A DNA stretch of 64,000 nt from Acanthochromis polyacanthus (GCF_021347895.1 NC_067115.1:15199876-15263875), one strand, 5' to 3'. Counted from the stretch's first letter, positions 33,441-57,530 are shown. A program made the numbers and translations. The notes: generated from the letters alone by a model not told the origin.

Positions 33441-35144
33441 TCGGTTTTGTATGTTAATTAACTGTTAATTCACACAATTGCTCTGCTCCACTGAAGGATT
33501 TACAACAGATTACTGTTCAGTGTATATAAATGAGCATTAGTGAATAAAAACAAATTGCCAGTTGTATATATTGTGTGTATATACACCTGTCCTACAGTTA
33601 GAGACTGACCAGTTTTTATGAAAAAATACTGTGAACAGCATCTTGTTTTAAGAGACTCTGTGATTCCATGTGGGTCAGTGTTTGTCACCACAGTTTAAAA
33701 TTTCAGTTTCTCTTTTTAAAAAAAAAAAGATGAATAATGTGTTCTAAAATGGAAAACAAATAACTGCAAACAAGATAGTCATTTGATAGCCATTTTATTC
33801 CATTCTTGCACATCTGCTGTAAAGTGAAGAAAGAATAAGAAAAGTCAAAATACACTTCAAAATAAAAAGTAAAAACAGAAGCTTTATTGCTTGGTTGCTG
33901 GCTCATAGTCTTTCAGTTGTGATAATGTGCTGGAAAACAAAAATATTCTGACTATCATAGGCTGTACTTCAGTATTCCGTGCATGGTAGCTGTTGTAAAT
34001 GTGATTTAATGACTGTCACATTCATTTTCTTTTATAACTGTGGAAAACATTTGTCATGTTACTCAAAACTGGAAATGCTGGTTAGGGCTAAGGAAAAATT
34101 AACCTTAGGACATGAAAATGTCTCAAAGTTAATGTGTAAAAATGACAACAAAAAAAACAGGTCTGCTGCATATATGATGACATGCAAAACAAGTGCAGCG
34201 CTGCCCCTTGCAGCTTTCTGGTCGAATCAGTTACTGTCCTTCGCATTTACCTCTTGATGCAAAATGCAAAGTATTCCTTAGCATGAGAGTCTGAACCATC
34301 TGCACCAACTGCCTCATCGTTTAAGTAATTCTTGATGCTTCAGTAAAAAGCAACCAGACCTCTCTTTTAGGTTCTTGGAGGTGTTCTGAAGTTCTAGCTG
34401 CTCCCCACTAGTCAGCTAGAGCTGAAGAAGATGTGAAAATGCCTTCAACAATCTGGAAGAGAAGTCCAGTTTCCTTTCACTGAAGCTCTTAAGGTTACAA
34501 TGAACTGAGAATCGACAGACTTCATCTTTCAAGCAACCAGTACTACTTTGCCATAATACATATCGCTCAAACAGCGTAAATCCTCGCATGTGTGAAAGAA
34601 GCCTTAATCTTGTTAGCTTTGTCACAGTTTGGCAGCTTCAGTGTAACATCCTGAGTGAACTGATACAGTTCAAATCAGGAAATTTAAAGGCAACTTCGAA
34701 TATCCACATTGCTGGAATCACATTGTTTAGAATTTATTCTGGCACTTTTTAGCAGTATGGTCTCCTCAGTGTTCTCAAAGAAAGGATGACAGAATGTGCA
34801 GAAGGACAGCGGTTAAGAAACTGATTTAGGGCATTAAACCAATAGCGACCTGGCAGCTGAGGGGGCACATAGCACCAGCAGCGACTCCCCAGTTTGATTT
34901 CCGACTGGCCGGACCACTTGCTGCATGTCATAACCCTACTCTCTTTAGCCACATCTCCTGTCTCCATCAAAGAAAGGCATCAAGCGCCCAAAAAAGAAGA
35001 AAAGACAGACATGAAATCAAAAGTAGCCGATGAATCGCATGTCGCCCAGTCTCTCAGAGCTGGGAGGCTACTTGACGACAGCAACTGAAGAAAGAGAACG
35101 GGGAAGTTGTGTGTTCCTTGTGGTAGAAAGAAGTTTCAGGGTTC
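33441..35144. other. Convergent 3' ends of knop1 and exosc1
   Basis: knop1 (plus) ends at 33440 and exosc1 (minus) ends at 35145, so this stretch holds both 3' UTRs. A minus-strand AATAAA (TTTATT near 34733) could serve exosc1. No other exon was recognised. Confidence 0.5.
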
Positions 35145-38100
35145 TCATGCTTGCAGATATTCAGGCTGCACTCGTGCCACTTTGCGGAACTCTTTTGCGT
35201 GTGTTCGTGGGCACTGCATCTCACACCAGCTGATGGGAACCATCTGGGCACCTGGTTTACAGAAAAATGTAGTGGAGGTGTGAGGAAATTCAAGAGAAAT
35301 GACAATAACAATATAGAATATTCAAAAAGATAGTCTACTGTGGTGATAGGAAGTCTGTAGGGCTGTATTTTAAGGTAAACTGAAAAAACATGGAATACGC
35401 AGAATAACAGTGCTAACATGCTGATGTTTAGCACACGTTACGCCACGTTTACAGCTAAGCATGTCAGCATACTAATATTTGCTCATGAGCACCATGCTAA
35501 AAGGTACAGCCAAGCCTATAAGAAATGTAATTAGTTTTGCAAGTATTTGATCATAAACCAACGTACCAAGTATTGGAGAAAATGACATTTTGACATGACG
35601 ATAATGCAAACAAGGCCATGGCATCTCCAAACTTACAAAGATAAATCCTCTGAGTAATCTGCATGAGGTTTCTTACCAAACTTTTTAATGAATGCATCCA
35701 ATGACTCATTTTTGAATTTCACCACAAACATTGTGTGGCAAATATGAATCATATCAGACTGGGCATATTTTAAGAAAAGGAATACCGTCACTCTTACAAT
35801 TATAACTGTGTTGAAAGCGCTCTATCACCGTTAGATATGAAGCGACTACATGCCTGCTCTATTACAATTCTACACATGGTTTAACATGGCTCTCTCTCTA
35901 TGCAAATGACTTGAGTTCTTCTGTAGTGTTTAAGTGACAGTAACACACCTATCTCTCTAGTCATCTAGATAGGTACTCCCACCAGCTGGCACCACCTTGT
36001 GTTCAAACGGGATACTTGACCTGTGTGCTGGAGTCCTCGTGTGCTTTTTGAAGATTTATTAAAAAAACTTTGACCAAGCAGAGGTTTTGTGTCACCGAGT
36101 GAGATTTACCTGCTTCACTGTGCGCCACCACCACTCCCAGTTCATTCTCTGCTGTTGTCAACAGGTAGTTAGACTGAACGTCGCCCAGAGAAATCTGACA
36201 TCACAAGTCAAGGTTTTAACAATGCAGAAGTGCAGCGTAGAGTAACCACCAAATAAAATATAATCAGACAATGAAAAGATCTATTCTTCTTAGAAATGTT
36301 TTTTTCTTTTGAAATGTTGTAGCAGTGAACACGTAAAGGCAGCTGAAACTGATTTAAAAGTGATATGTGCATCTGTGACACACTATAATCCTCACATGCC
36401 TTTTATTTAACACCAAAACACTCCAAAAGACCATAACAAGACTGTCTTGGAAATGATTTTTCTTGCTGTACCTGTGTCACATCAAGTTCAGGAATTTTAG
36501 CGAAAAAAAAAAAAAGCGTAGCTGAGGAATGAGCTGAACAGTTTTCAACGCTGAAAGTTGATGAATTGCTTTCACTGTTTGCTCTCGAAAAAGGTATTTA
36601 CTTGTCTTTGCCTCAAGGTCTGGCGAAGGATACAACTTTTGCCAAGACGATGTCACCAGGTCTGAAGCTTTTGTATGTCTCCACCTGTAACAAGCAGGAA
36701 ACAGTAAGCATGCCGTCTTGATTTAATAAGTGCACAGAAGAGAAACCTGATGACTGATCACAGTGAAAATATGAATTCAAACATACCTTGTCTTTCTCCG
36801 TTGCACGCACATCTTCTTTTCTGTTGAGGCAGAGAGAATGAACTTGCGTTTAGGAAAGAGAATATCACAAACACAGAAGTGTGCATCACTAGAGCCAGTT
36901 ATAGGGGTTACCTGATGGTCCCTCTGAAGCGGTCCTTCAGCGGTGTGGAGCCTACATAAAGGATGTGGACTTTGGCGAACCTGGGGTTGATGCTGGTCAC
37001 CTGTCGAGTTTAAAACCAACACAAACCAGTTCTTAAAAAAGCTGATCTAAACCTAAACTGTATGAAATCAGTTCATCACAGTAGAAAAACTGTCTGTGAT
37101 TTCACTGCATACCTTACAGGTGACTATTGCTCCTACATCTGGCAGTAGTTGTGCTTCTGTTTCCCTCACAACTGAGATCACTGGTAACTAGAAAAAAAAA
37201 TAATGTGCACAAAGGTCACACAGAACCTGTTCAGTTTTGACACACAAATTACAGCGCTGTGCAGATTCCACTAAAGTCACTGCACAAACCCATTTCAGCT
37301 CACTCATGTTCGCAGATTGCACAATACCTTCACTCCGACACTCTTCGTTATCTCTAAAGCTTTCACCACCACTCCCCAACCTCACCTCCTCTCCCTCGTT
37401 TTTCCTGAGCACGTAGCCTGCTAGTGAGGAGTATATGTAGCCGTGTCGCAGATATACTCCTGTGCCAGGAATACAGTCTTCTACACTGCATAGTTTGTCA
37501 CCTGGTGCACGAACAAGAGACAGCAGAGGTTTTTGTCAGTGGGAGAAACAACTGCTGTTAGCACAATATGTCAGTGTTTTGGTAATAAAGGTGGACCATC
37601 CCTGCAAGGAGGCCCAATTTTACAAAGCAAATGTCATGTGTTTAATACATGTGACTTTTATTTAGGCTGTCATCGGCAAGCTGATCAGATCATGAGACAA
37701 TTTAAGCCAGGATCTGGGTGGATTACTTCACTGTTGCACATTTTTGGAGGTAGCTCAGTGTGTATTTGGAGACTTTTAACAAGAGTTTTGCACAGGTGTA
37801 GTGACAGATTTAGTGTTTTAGCACACACACTGGACAAAGTGAATGAAACAAATGCTATTAACCTCATCTGTCACCTCTGTGCAATATTGCCCTCCTTATT
37901 CCCTTCAATTAATTATTTACCTGATCATTTTGAGCTCTTACAACCCATTACTATCATTACGCAATGCTAATCCTGCATGAGCTTTCAATGCACTGATATC
38001 CTGCTTCCATCCCATATAATTTGGCAAAAATGTTACATTGTGATAATATTTACTACCAACAATCGCATAATAAAACTGCGGATTTCCCATGGGTGCGTCA

Positions 38101-38198
38101 AAACATATGAGCAAAGGAATGTGCTATCCTGCCTGAGGCGATGGGCAGGGCAGCTAATGAAACCTGCTGAGGAAAGTAAAAGTCAGGAACTCACAGTG

Positions 38199-38237
<39 letters not shown>

Positions 38238-38553
38238 GGTAAAAATGTAAAACGATAGCTCTGAACACACCAACTTTTTCTGGTAGAACTTGCCGATAAT
38301 TAAAACGTAATTGGAAAAGACGTTAAATGCGCTGGAAGTGACTCAACGCATGGCAGCTGGAAATAATTAACGGGATTTATACACTTTCAAACTGCAGTTT
38401 GACTACACTTTCTAGCAAAATAGCGCCGCCTTCACAACACAAAGTGATCACAATGCCAATAAACGGTCTGAAAAGTGGTATAGCTACGTCCAAAGTGGTA
38501 GAAAAGACACATTTACGGGACTCACCTGGAACACACAGCTTCATGGGCGACAT
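35145..38553 (-). CDS. exosc1: Exosome component 1 (CSL4)
   Basis: EXOSC1 is a cap subunit of the RNA exosome, which trims and degrades RNA in nucleus and cytoplasm. Eight exons join in phase: 38526-38553, 37386-37501, 37113-37187, 36912-37000, 36787-36820, 36634-36684, 36110-36194 and 35145-35251, giving 194 residues (human 195). Recognisable segments in order are MSPMKLCVPGDKL, HGYIYSSLAGYVL, QLLPDVGAIVTCKVTSIN, the S1-domain core FAKVHILYVGS, RKEDVRATEKDKVETYKSFR, PGDIVLAKVISLGDVQSNYL, LTTAENELGVVVAHSEAG, and the C-terminal MVPISWCEMQCP ... EFRKVARVQPEYLQA. Every junction matches the human reading without gaps. The exon 6 donor is GTATCC; reading past it gives a false short ending. A second ATG three codons in is possible. 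The gene is adjacent to pgam1, as around human 10q24. Confidence 0.97.
38202..38234. repeat. Poly(A) tract, 33 bp
   Basis: Uninterrupted A run within exosc1 intron 1, followed by TACGG. It lacks an obvious attached SINE body and may be a retroelement tail relic. Confidence 0.9.
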
Positions 38554-38579
38554 GTTTTCGAGAAGAGCAGATCATCCGC

Positions 38580-38622
38580 TGATTGGCTGAGAGGAAGGGC
38601 CCTAGTGGATTCTGATTGGCTG
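38580..38622 (-). promoter_or_regulatory. Twin CCAAT boxes upstream of exosc1
   Basis: The 10-mer GATTGGCTGA occurs at 38581-38590 and 38614-38623, so on the exosc1 strand two TCAGCCAATC motifs sit about 30 and 60 bp before the start codon. This is the standard NF-Y site form. Their closeness to the ATG implies a very short 5' UTR or an unseen upstream start. Confidence 0.5.
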
Positions 38623-38679
38623 ATCTCACAGTGAGCGGAAGTAGAAGTGGGACGGCTTCATCCGCCATGTTTGTTGAGG

Positions 38680-40530
38680 CAGGTTTGGGCATAGATATGG
38701 GCACATGCGGGCAGATAATGCCATGCGTGAATCCTAAACAGTTTAAATCCCTCCAGACTTAGTGCCTACACATAACCATTACTTTTTCCTCTTTTTTTTC
38801 AGCATTCAATGTTTCCTCCACTTAAACTGCAGTACAAATTTTATACAACAAGCAGAAAGTATTTATGGTTGTTTTCAAAATATTTTGATTATTGCTAATC
38901 AATTTAGAATTGATAGGCCTACGATAAAAAGTGCAACATTATTATAAATTCAGTGTAATTTGATTTTAAATTCCAGATGTATATTGTATTTATATTCCAG
39001 TCAGTAGCGAGGCTTCGCTTACACGAGGAAAAAAGGCTCAAAGAAGGCTAACTAGCTAGTGCCACAGCAAGCATAATGTTATTAACTTAATGCGAAGTCA
39101 GCTATTCTTTGACAGAAAAGAATAGATTTATGTTGTGTTTTTTCTTCTGTGACAGTCACTTTTTATGGTATCTCGTGTGGTAAAGTTCAGTCCGTCCTTT
39201 AAATATATATATATATATATATATTGCAAATCGCCACCATCTTTCAGAAAAAACTACAAAGATATTTTTCCTCAAGTTGTTTAGCATTCATTTAAAGCAA
39301 TTTAAAAGTAGAAATGCTCAGCCATAATGTTGGCTGCTCATTTCACTCATGTTGTTTGGCACATTAAAAAAAAACCCATGGACATGTCTACAAAATAAAA
39401 AAAATAGAGGAGGTGTTTAAAGCTATTATTTCCTTACAATTTACAATTATCAGTACTGAATTTCTTAAAAATGTATCAGTTGGAGAAGGTGTTGGACAAT
39501 TTGGCAATCAAAATAGAACTAGCAACTGTAGTGATTTAGTTTTTTCTGTAGGCAGTATTTGATTTAAATGTAATATGCAATATAATTCACTGTATAAACA
39601 CCCTGCTCATGTTGAAGTAAAAATAAGCAGTTTATTCTAGGAAAAATAACACAAGAGCAGCTTCAGAATGAGTATTTCTGACTAGGGAACTATTATTTAT
39701 AAAATGTTTCTGATGTTGTGAAAGCTTTGATTAATTTCCAAAACATTTTGTGTTCTCCAGAACTGGTGGGAAAAATACTTCTCAAGAATTTATTAAGGGA
39801 TAGCTTACACCCACACAAGTTATTCTTCATTTAAAACCTTCATACGAGCACGTGTGAAAGCAACATGGACAAGTGGAGCATGTTCTTTAGTGTAAACAAT
39901 CACACACTTACAGTATTTATAACCAATATTTACTTTAGAGCGGTCTTCTTTTTTTAATATATATTATTTTGTGCAGGAAATATATAGAATAGAAATATTT
40001 TATTGATACCTTAGGGGAAATGACACCAGACACTAATAAAAAGATTTCATCACACAATGGCTCACAACGTTTATTCTTTTTCAAACAATGCCACAGCAAA
40101 CAATATTTAGCAGTGCAGAACAAATAAACATGCCCTTTTGACAACAGCCAGTGTTTCTTTATAGGATATACTGTTCCCACTGAGTTTCACCTACATGGAT
40201 TTTAAACAGGGAGGAATACTTGGGAAGTCTGCATCTGTGATCTATGTTTGCTCCTGTTTGCTGGTCCCTAATTTACATTTTGGCCAGTGCTTAAACCATA
40301 AAACAGCTGAAATCCATAGTCTAATAATGAAATGCATGATTCTGTACGACACAAACTAAAGACCAATCCGATTGTTTGTTTGTGTGAAAGCTGGGTATAA
40401 CTCAAATAAAGTGCACACTGTGTGCCTGTATGTGCGCATGTCTGTGATTACACAAACAGTAAATGACCTTTTTTTTAAGTTGAGAAAAGAACAGGACAAG
40501 ATTGATTCGTACTCTTGGTCCCACAGGAGT
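38680..40530. other. Intergenic between exosc1 start and pgam1 end
   Basis: AT-rich, with an AT microsatellite at 39201-39224 and a LINE-tail-like remnant (TAGAATAGAAATATTTTATT followed by GATACC) near 39986-40020. No exon was recognised except pgam1 3' UTR toward 40530. Confidence 0.4.
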
Positions 40531-44352
<3,822 letters not shown>

Positions 44353-44599
44353 CCTGGCTCCGATGCCCTCTGTGCGGTGTTTCCGGAAACTTTGTGGAAA
44401 GAGACTCTTCCTGAAAGGCGGAAGCGACGCTAATAAACTGGTCCCGACTCCGCCGCGACACCAGAAGCGGCTACAGAGGAACTGGAGCGATATTTTAGTG
44501 GAAAAGAGGAGTGATGGCGGACGCGCAGGTTTGTTGAATTGGCTCGTCTGGTTGAACTTCACAGCGAGCACGATCAGACTTGTCTTCCTCTCTTCCTGC

Positions 44600-44620
44600 T
44601 GCTCTCAGCCAATCAGAGCC
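44600..44620 (-). promoter_or_regulatory. CCAAT box in pgam1 upstream region
   Basis: CAGCCAATCAGAGC, an NF-Y-type site, lies about 255 bp upstream of the pgam1 ATG in a GC-rich stretch. The promoter role is inferred from position only. Confidence 0.45.
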
Positions 44621-44849
44621 CGAGCTGAGTGCGCCGGAGGAGGAGGGAGGCAGGAGGATGCGCACAGAGGCACGTCCGCACAGCCGGCAGGTCATCCGGT
44701 CCACTGCATCATCAGGGGAAAAAGCAGAAAAATGCAACAAAAATGTCATGAATGATCCCCAGAGTTACCGAAATAAATAATTAGATAAATAAATTATTAT
44801 ATTATAAGCAGTAAATCTGTTCAGTGCATCACCTGTTGCTGGCAGATAA

Positions 44850-45145
44850 CTCTCAGTCCTCTTTGCCTTGTGGCATCTGTTTCCTATTCTGTAATTTGAA
44901 ATTGCACACTTTCCTATGCTCTTGCACTCTTGGACTGTATCTGCACTATAAAACACTTTTACATTTGTACATCCTTTACATAGGACATTTTGCTTTTTAT
45001 ATTATTGATATTGTTTATTTTTTATTTACTCCACATTTTTACTTATTTATTTGCATTTATGGTGGTGGAAACTGTACTCTTGCTACTGTAGCAAACAAAT
45101 TTCCCCTCAGGGATTAATGAAGCATCTCTATTCTATTCTATATAC
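44850..45145 (+). mobile_element. LINE 3' UTR/tail fragment
   Basis: The GCACACTTTCCTATGCTCTTG-type spaced 'TTGCACT' motifs, then AAATTTCCCCTCAGGGATTA, and a tail of TTCTA repeats match the general form of fish LINE 3' ends. No reverse-transcriptase coding sequence remains. A CA microsatellite begins right at its end. Confidence 0.45.
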
Positions 45146-45146
45146 A

Positions 45147-45147
<1 letters not shown>

Positions 45148-45220
<73 letters not shown>

Positions 45221-45225
45221 GCACG

Positions 45226-45268
<43 letters not shown>
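45148..45268. repeat. Long (CA)n microsatellite with (GCAC) interruption
   Basis: About 120 bp of CA dinucleotide, with three or four GCAC units near 45217-45230. It follows the LINE tail directly. Confidence 0.95.
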
Positions 45269-45270
<2 letters not shown>

Positions 45271-45979
45271 ACTGTCTTGGCCCGAGTGTCTGCTAGCAAC
45301 TAAATCTTCTCACTCCTAAATGTACAAAACAGGAAATATCTACACCTTTGCATCTACTACAATATTCACCTTACATTTATTTTCAGAAACTGCACATTTA
45401 CTTAGAACTGCACCTGGTATCTAATTATTGAGCTACTTCAAGTCATTACTTTTATTGTAAATGTTCAGCAGTGCACAATATCCAGCTGCACTGTTGTTTT
45501 TATAGTTCTTACTATACCAAATAAGCTATCTTTTAAAGAACAAGTGATATTGCTGTTTTTACAGATAAACTTGCACATATTACTTTTTGTACCAGATATC
45601 CATATTTTATATTTGCACATTTCTGATTGTAGTTTTAAAAATGCTGTTTGACTGTGTGAACACACTGACAGGATTGCTGCATTATTTTGTTGTACAATGT
45701 GTTTCAGTCTATCATTCATAATTGGAAACCCTGAGATGTCACTTGGATTTTCCCTTGTATGACAAATGACTACAGCAGTTACTCAGTGGATTGTAAAACT
45801 AGACATTTGTTGCTCAATGATGTGGCAGCTGTGTGATTAGGACATCTTTAAAAAGTCCCACACAAAAACGAGAATCTGCCCTGTTGAAAAGTTAATTCTG
45901 AAACTAAGTTCAGAGAGTTGCCCATTTTGCAACATTTGATCTTTGACCTTCCAGTGAAAGGGGGAAGGAATCAAAATGT

Positions 45980-46012
<33 letters not shown>

Positions 46013-47680
46013 TTTTTAGAAGCCAAGGAAGTGTAAGAACACAGGAATTCACAGCCCATAATAGATGGGAATATATGGAATAAAACTTAACAGATTATAA
46101 ACTCATGTGAAATTTGCTTCCATTATACTTGAGCAAATGAGTCACCACAAAATGAATCACTGACAGTTCCATCCAAATGGCCTCTTAATCATTTCAGACC
46201 AGACATGTCAATCAAGTTGGCAACATCTCCAAATGTACTTCTCTTTGAGGCCTTAAAAAAACATGTAAATATGAATTTTTTTAGATGACCCATCAGAACA
46301 CCAATCAGAAGGAGGGAATTAACAAAAAAAGAAAAAGCAAACAAACTAGAAAAAATATAGTGACCCATTAATACAAACAATTGACAGTTTATAATGTTTT
46401 TTAAATGGGAGCCAGAGCTATTGGAGTCACAGCCTAGTGGCACTCAGTAGTTTTGCTCTTTAAGGGCCCTCAGCTTCACTCTTCAGTTAGTCTCTACTTT
46501 TTATGCATTCCATGGTTGAACCTAATCTCATTCACTAGAGGAAAACTGCAAGTACATGCCTGTTATTGGTTGTGCATTTCATGTGGTGTTCCTCCTCCTC
46601 CTCTTCCACAATCTATATATGACCTTTTTCAAAATCCACCTACTACAAGAAACAACTGCAACCTCTGAGAAGCAACCAACACATGGAAACTCTCAAGCTT
46701 TGGTGAGGGTTTGGATGATTTAGTAAAGCATCCCTGCTAGTTTGGTTTGGTTGTTTATCCATTTAAATGGCAGTGTCTCACCTCTCTGTATGCAAAGGAA
46801 ATGCCTTTGTCACTGTTTTGAGTGAACAGCACTGCATCCTGTTCTTTGATTCACTTAATATGATCATGATTGGTTTAAATAAATACAGACAGCATAGAGC
46901 TTTTATCTCCTATAGTAGAATGATACTAAAATGCAGCTGAGCACAGTGTCTGACTATACATGACTATGCTGAAACCCATGTGTATATTGTATTAAAATAT
47001 ACTCTTGAAGATGCTAGAATATTATTTGGCTATCACACAATATTATAGAATGACTTTTGCAATGACAATGTTTCATTGAAAATATTCACACAGGATTTGC
47101 TCTTGACCCTGAATATAAATACATTAATGACACCATGCTCTTTTTTAATGGTTTCAAGTAAAAATAAGTGTGTCTTTGAGGACTCGGGTCATCCACTGCT
47201 ATTTTTGAACAAAATTGAGTAATGGAATTTGTGGATATGGATAAAACAGATTGTTATTCACTGCAAAATGTGTGGCATATAATTTGCTATTTGTTAAAGA
47301 TAGTTGCTTACTTGTAGGCATCTCCAAATGCCTCACTTTTATACATAATTCGCATAATATTGGTATTGTAAATTGTGCAGATTGTGGATTGTATTTACAA
47401 AAAAAACTACTTCATTATTTTCCAATTTGACATGGTTAATTTAATTAATTCGATAATGTGTCTCTACTCAAAATAAAAGGGTTTAATATAATTATAAGCT
47501 AAAAAAATATGCTTAAATATTTAATTAGACCGGCAATTTTCTTCAGATTTATCCGTTTGGCATCTTAAAGTCAAACAATTATTCTACAGTTCCATAATAT
47601 CTCGCATAGCTTCATGATAAATACAGAAACTATTTATCAATGGCTTTTTTGTACAGTTAATTGATTGGGTTAACTGTGCT
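45269..47680. other. Intergenic upstream of pi4k2a
   Basis: AT-rich DNA with a 28-bp T run (45982-46009) and the second member of an unnamed dispersed repeat (46840-46945). No exon was recognised. Confidence 0.4.
46840..46945 (+). repeat. Unnamed dispersed repeat, member B
   Basis: Diverged partner of 22476-22575, sharing GATTGGTTTAAA, AAATACA and ATAG-AGAATGATA blocks in the same order and orientation. Confidence 0.5.
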
Positions 47681-47754
47681 GTCACGTGTCTTCCGTGGGA
47701 GGAATATTTGTGTCTAATCAGCGGTCGAAATTCGGTCGTTGGCGTCAACAGCAT

Positions 47755-47775
47755 GACCGCTGATTGGTTACAGGT
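47755..47775 (+). promoter_or_regulatory. Inverted CCAAT box upstream of pi4k2a
   Basis: GCTGATTGGTTACAGG contains an NF-Y-type core at 47763-47767, about 210 bp before the start codon, next to a GC-richer leader. The role is inferred from position. Confidence 0.4.
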
Positions 47776-47948
47776 CAAAACCCTCGTTTAGTCCCGCCTC
47801 TTCCCGGAAGCTGACAGTCATCTGATTTTTCTTTTTTGCTGTGTTTCCTTGTTAGCCAGCGTCACTGCTAGCCAACAAAACAACCGTCCCACTTTCTGTC
47901 CCTCTTCTACTTCGTCCTCTTCTTTCTGCTTCTGTCTGCAGGAGTTAG

Positions 47949-54568
<6,620 letters not shown>

Positions 54569-57050
54569 GAAAAGAGCAGCGAAGCGAGAGAGGAGGAGGA
54601 GGAGGAGCAGCAGCAGCAGGAAGCTGGAGCGAGGAAAGGAGTCGGGAGGATCCGTGTTCGGAAGGAGGCGAAGTCAGAATCTGAGTGCACACGTTTTTGT
54701 CCTGGAAATGGAAATAGTCCTCACCCCCACTCCTCTTCTGGTGGATATTTTGGTAACAGAGAGCGAGTCAGTGGGTGTAGAGATGAGGCCAAAAGAGGAA
54801 GAATTTCACGACATTTCTTTCCTGCTTGCTTTTGTGCCTTTTGTGGTTGTCAACTATGAAATTTAAGTGATGAAGATTCTGTATCTTCTTGAGCGATATT
54901 TCCATCAGAGGGCATTTCTGTTGGACTTCTGCGTGCACGTAATGTCTGCTCACACTCGCATGCCCGCCAGTCAGAAGCCTCTCTTGCGCTGGTTTGTGGA
55001 TGGGAGGCGTTGCATTCCATGTTTTGTTTTTTTTTTTCCTTTCTCTTCATACCTCTCTGCCTTTTAATACTCACATGCATATTCCCTCCCATGCAGTTAA
55101 AATCCCTGGGCTGGTGAATGCAGCAGTGCCACCAGATCAGCATTTTATTTTATTTTTTTAACAAAAAACAGAAGTGTTCATTGTGGTTAAGTCTTACAGA
55201 TATAGGAACTGGACAGTTTGACAGTGGTGTGTATATCGTTGCACAGAGAGCGCAAACTGGTTTCACGTTACTCATTGCTTCCCCTAAGATTAGGTTCTGC
55301 AAGTCATCTGGGGTGATGTTGGAAAGCAGACGTCCTTCTGGTTAAAGAAGTAAGCTGTCATGCTGAGAAAAGTATGACTGGGACTTGTGACTTGTCTTTT
55401 CGCACTGATAAGTTAAATCGTCAGTGAAAAAGACAAAATGATCACATCTGCAGCTAAGCGGAGGAGGACTGGTGGTTCTCAGTCCACCAGCTCCTGCTTG
55501 TTTTGGCCGTGTTGATTTCTGTTCATTTTCTGGCTCATGGGTGGACCTGAGTAAACAAAGAAGTAACTTCCTGCTGTACTGAACTGACAAGAAATGTATT
55601 GTGACAATGCACTGTATAATTTGTATGTAATATTTAATGATAGATTATAATTAAAACATATTCCATTAATACAGATGATCTGTGTGTTGGGTGACTGGAT
55701 TCTGTTGATGGTGATTGCTTAAAGTTACTGCAGGTAGTATTACAGTCAAATAACATGCTAATGGTCAATCAAATCATGTCTTTAAAGCTGCTGTAATCAA
55801 ACCTTTTTCTGTTAGTTATGGATCAAATGACGATCTGTTATGTGAAAGAAGTCACCTAACTCTAGTTTCCTTCCGCTTCCTCGATTGCGTCATTGTTTTG
55901 GTTTAATGTCCTCTATTTTTTTTGTTTTAGTTTGCTGTTACTCCTCTGATCAAACTTAATTCCAGCTATATTTTTGTTTTATTTTAAGAGTTCTGACAAA
56001 CCAAGAGATCGCAGTAGACAGACTCAATTAGTGATTTAGCAGCTAACCTGTCTGACAAGCAGGTAGAAACCAAAAACAAAAGTAAGAGAACATTGGATTT
56101 ACATTTGCCAGATAGCCATGAACAAAGCTGCAAATGAATGGTAGCTTGTTCCATCTGCTAGAGGTACGAATAGGCAACATAACAGCTTCACCATATCAGA
56201 GCTGAAGATGACAGTTTGTCAGTTTGAGTTTAGAGCTTGTTTCTACTGCTTGTAAATTATTCTAACGTCAGTGGATGCAAGTTTGTAAAAACAACTGATG
56301 TACCATTATTAGTACATTTCAGTAATAAGTAGAACAAATCTAAAGCTAGGCATGCCTTTAAAATGCTTTTCATCTGTCATGGTTTCTGCATGACAGATGA
56401 AAAGTGGACAACGTACACACACGTGATTCTATTTGTACTAGAAATGTTATGCAGATGATCTCATTGCTCTTTATATTAGACAGAAGAAAATTATGTTCTG
56501 AAAGGTTGACTGTGACTTTGCGCTTTTTTCAGATTGGGCTGTAGCACTGTGTCAGTGTGATTATTCCAGAGGTGAGCTGATCATACTGATTAAACAGCAC
56601 AAGATTTCTGGAGAACTTCCTGCTGTGTTTGAGCACAGTTTACAGAGAGCAGGTACAAATCGAAGCACCTCCAGCAGCCACTTCAATTACAACTCTTGTA
56701 ATCACAGATAAAGTTGTGGATGATGGAAATTTTTTTTGTACAGCTTCTTAAAACAGTTGCTTTTAGCACCACTTGGTCACAAATTTGAGCCCTCGACTTG
56801 AGTAGATGATGAAGTTTATCTCACACATCCTTGTGGACATGCAGAAAGCATGAATTGGCCTCAGTGGTAGTCTGTTCTTTTTGATTGCTGTCCAGAAGCT
56901 TGCCCATACACAAAATATTGTACTCACTATGTCCATCAGAAGCAGGCCATTCCCATCGGCTGGTTTGACTCCATTGGGTTAATCTATGACTTGCTGCTAA
57001 GACACATACACATTTGAATTTCCTTCAGTATTTATTGGACTAATCTCCCA
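54569..57050. other. pi4k2a 3' UTR and intergenic DNA
   Basis: The frame that stays open past the stop (to 54866) is in a different phase and is UTR, with AGG/AGC simple repeats. A polyadenylation-like ATTAAA lies near 55653. From about 55700 to 57050 nothing was recognised. Confidence 0.5.
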
Positions 57051-57057
57051 AGCAGGT

Positions 57058-57530
57058 TTAAGATAAGATAGGATAAGATAATCCTTTATTACTCCCCATG
57101 CCAAGGGACATTTCCATTGTTACAGCAGCAACATCTTTCACAGAAGTACCTAGTGTATGTATAGTAATAATAATGACAATAATATATACAAGAATGAAAA
57201 ATGAATAAATACAGTATTACTACACTACAAACGACAGCAACATAAAGTGGCTTGTGGAATAAATGCAACTATAAAAGTGCAAGATGCCAGCTGTGCAAAA
57301 AAATTGTTGAGATTTCTCCATGGTTTGAGATGTTGATATGATAAAGTCCAGTTTATGTTCACATCAGCCAGTGATGCTGATGTTGTAACGTCTTAAAACA
57401 GATGGAATGACTGATCTACGATAGCGCTCCTTCTTGCAGGGTGGATGTCTCAGCCTTCTGCTGAAGGAGCTGTTTTAGCAGATTTCAGTCGTTTGTGCTG
57501 CGGTCTAACATGTATAACCCATGATAGCAG
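57058..57530 (-). mobile_element. LINE 3' fragment, minus orientation
   Basis: Begins with a GATAAGATAGGATAAGATAA tail (reverse of the TTATC tail at 1540) and ATCCTTTATTACTCCCCATG, then continues through sequence such as GCGCTCCTTCTTGCAGGGTG that resembles the region before the 3' end of fish Rex/L2-type LINEs. No intact coding segment is present. Confidence 0.5.

Noticed and set aside
44353..44571. 73-residue N-terminal extension of pgam1, possibly a mitochondrial presequence
   Set aside because: It is arginine-rich and in frame, but PGAM1 is cytosolic with a conserved [12 protein letters not shown] start, and the stretch is GC-rich leader near a promoter-like CCAAT box. Chance openness is the simpler reading.
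45051..45296. Open frame with long Thr-His repeats
   Set aside because: It is a direct translation of the CA microsatellite.
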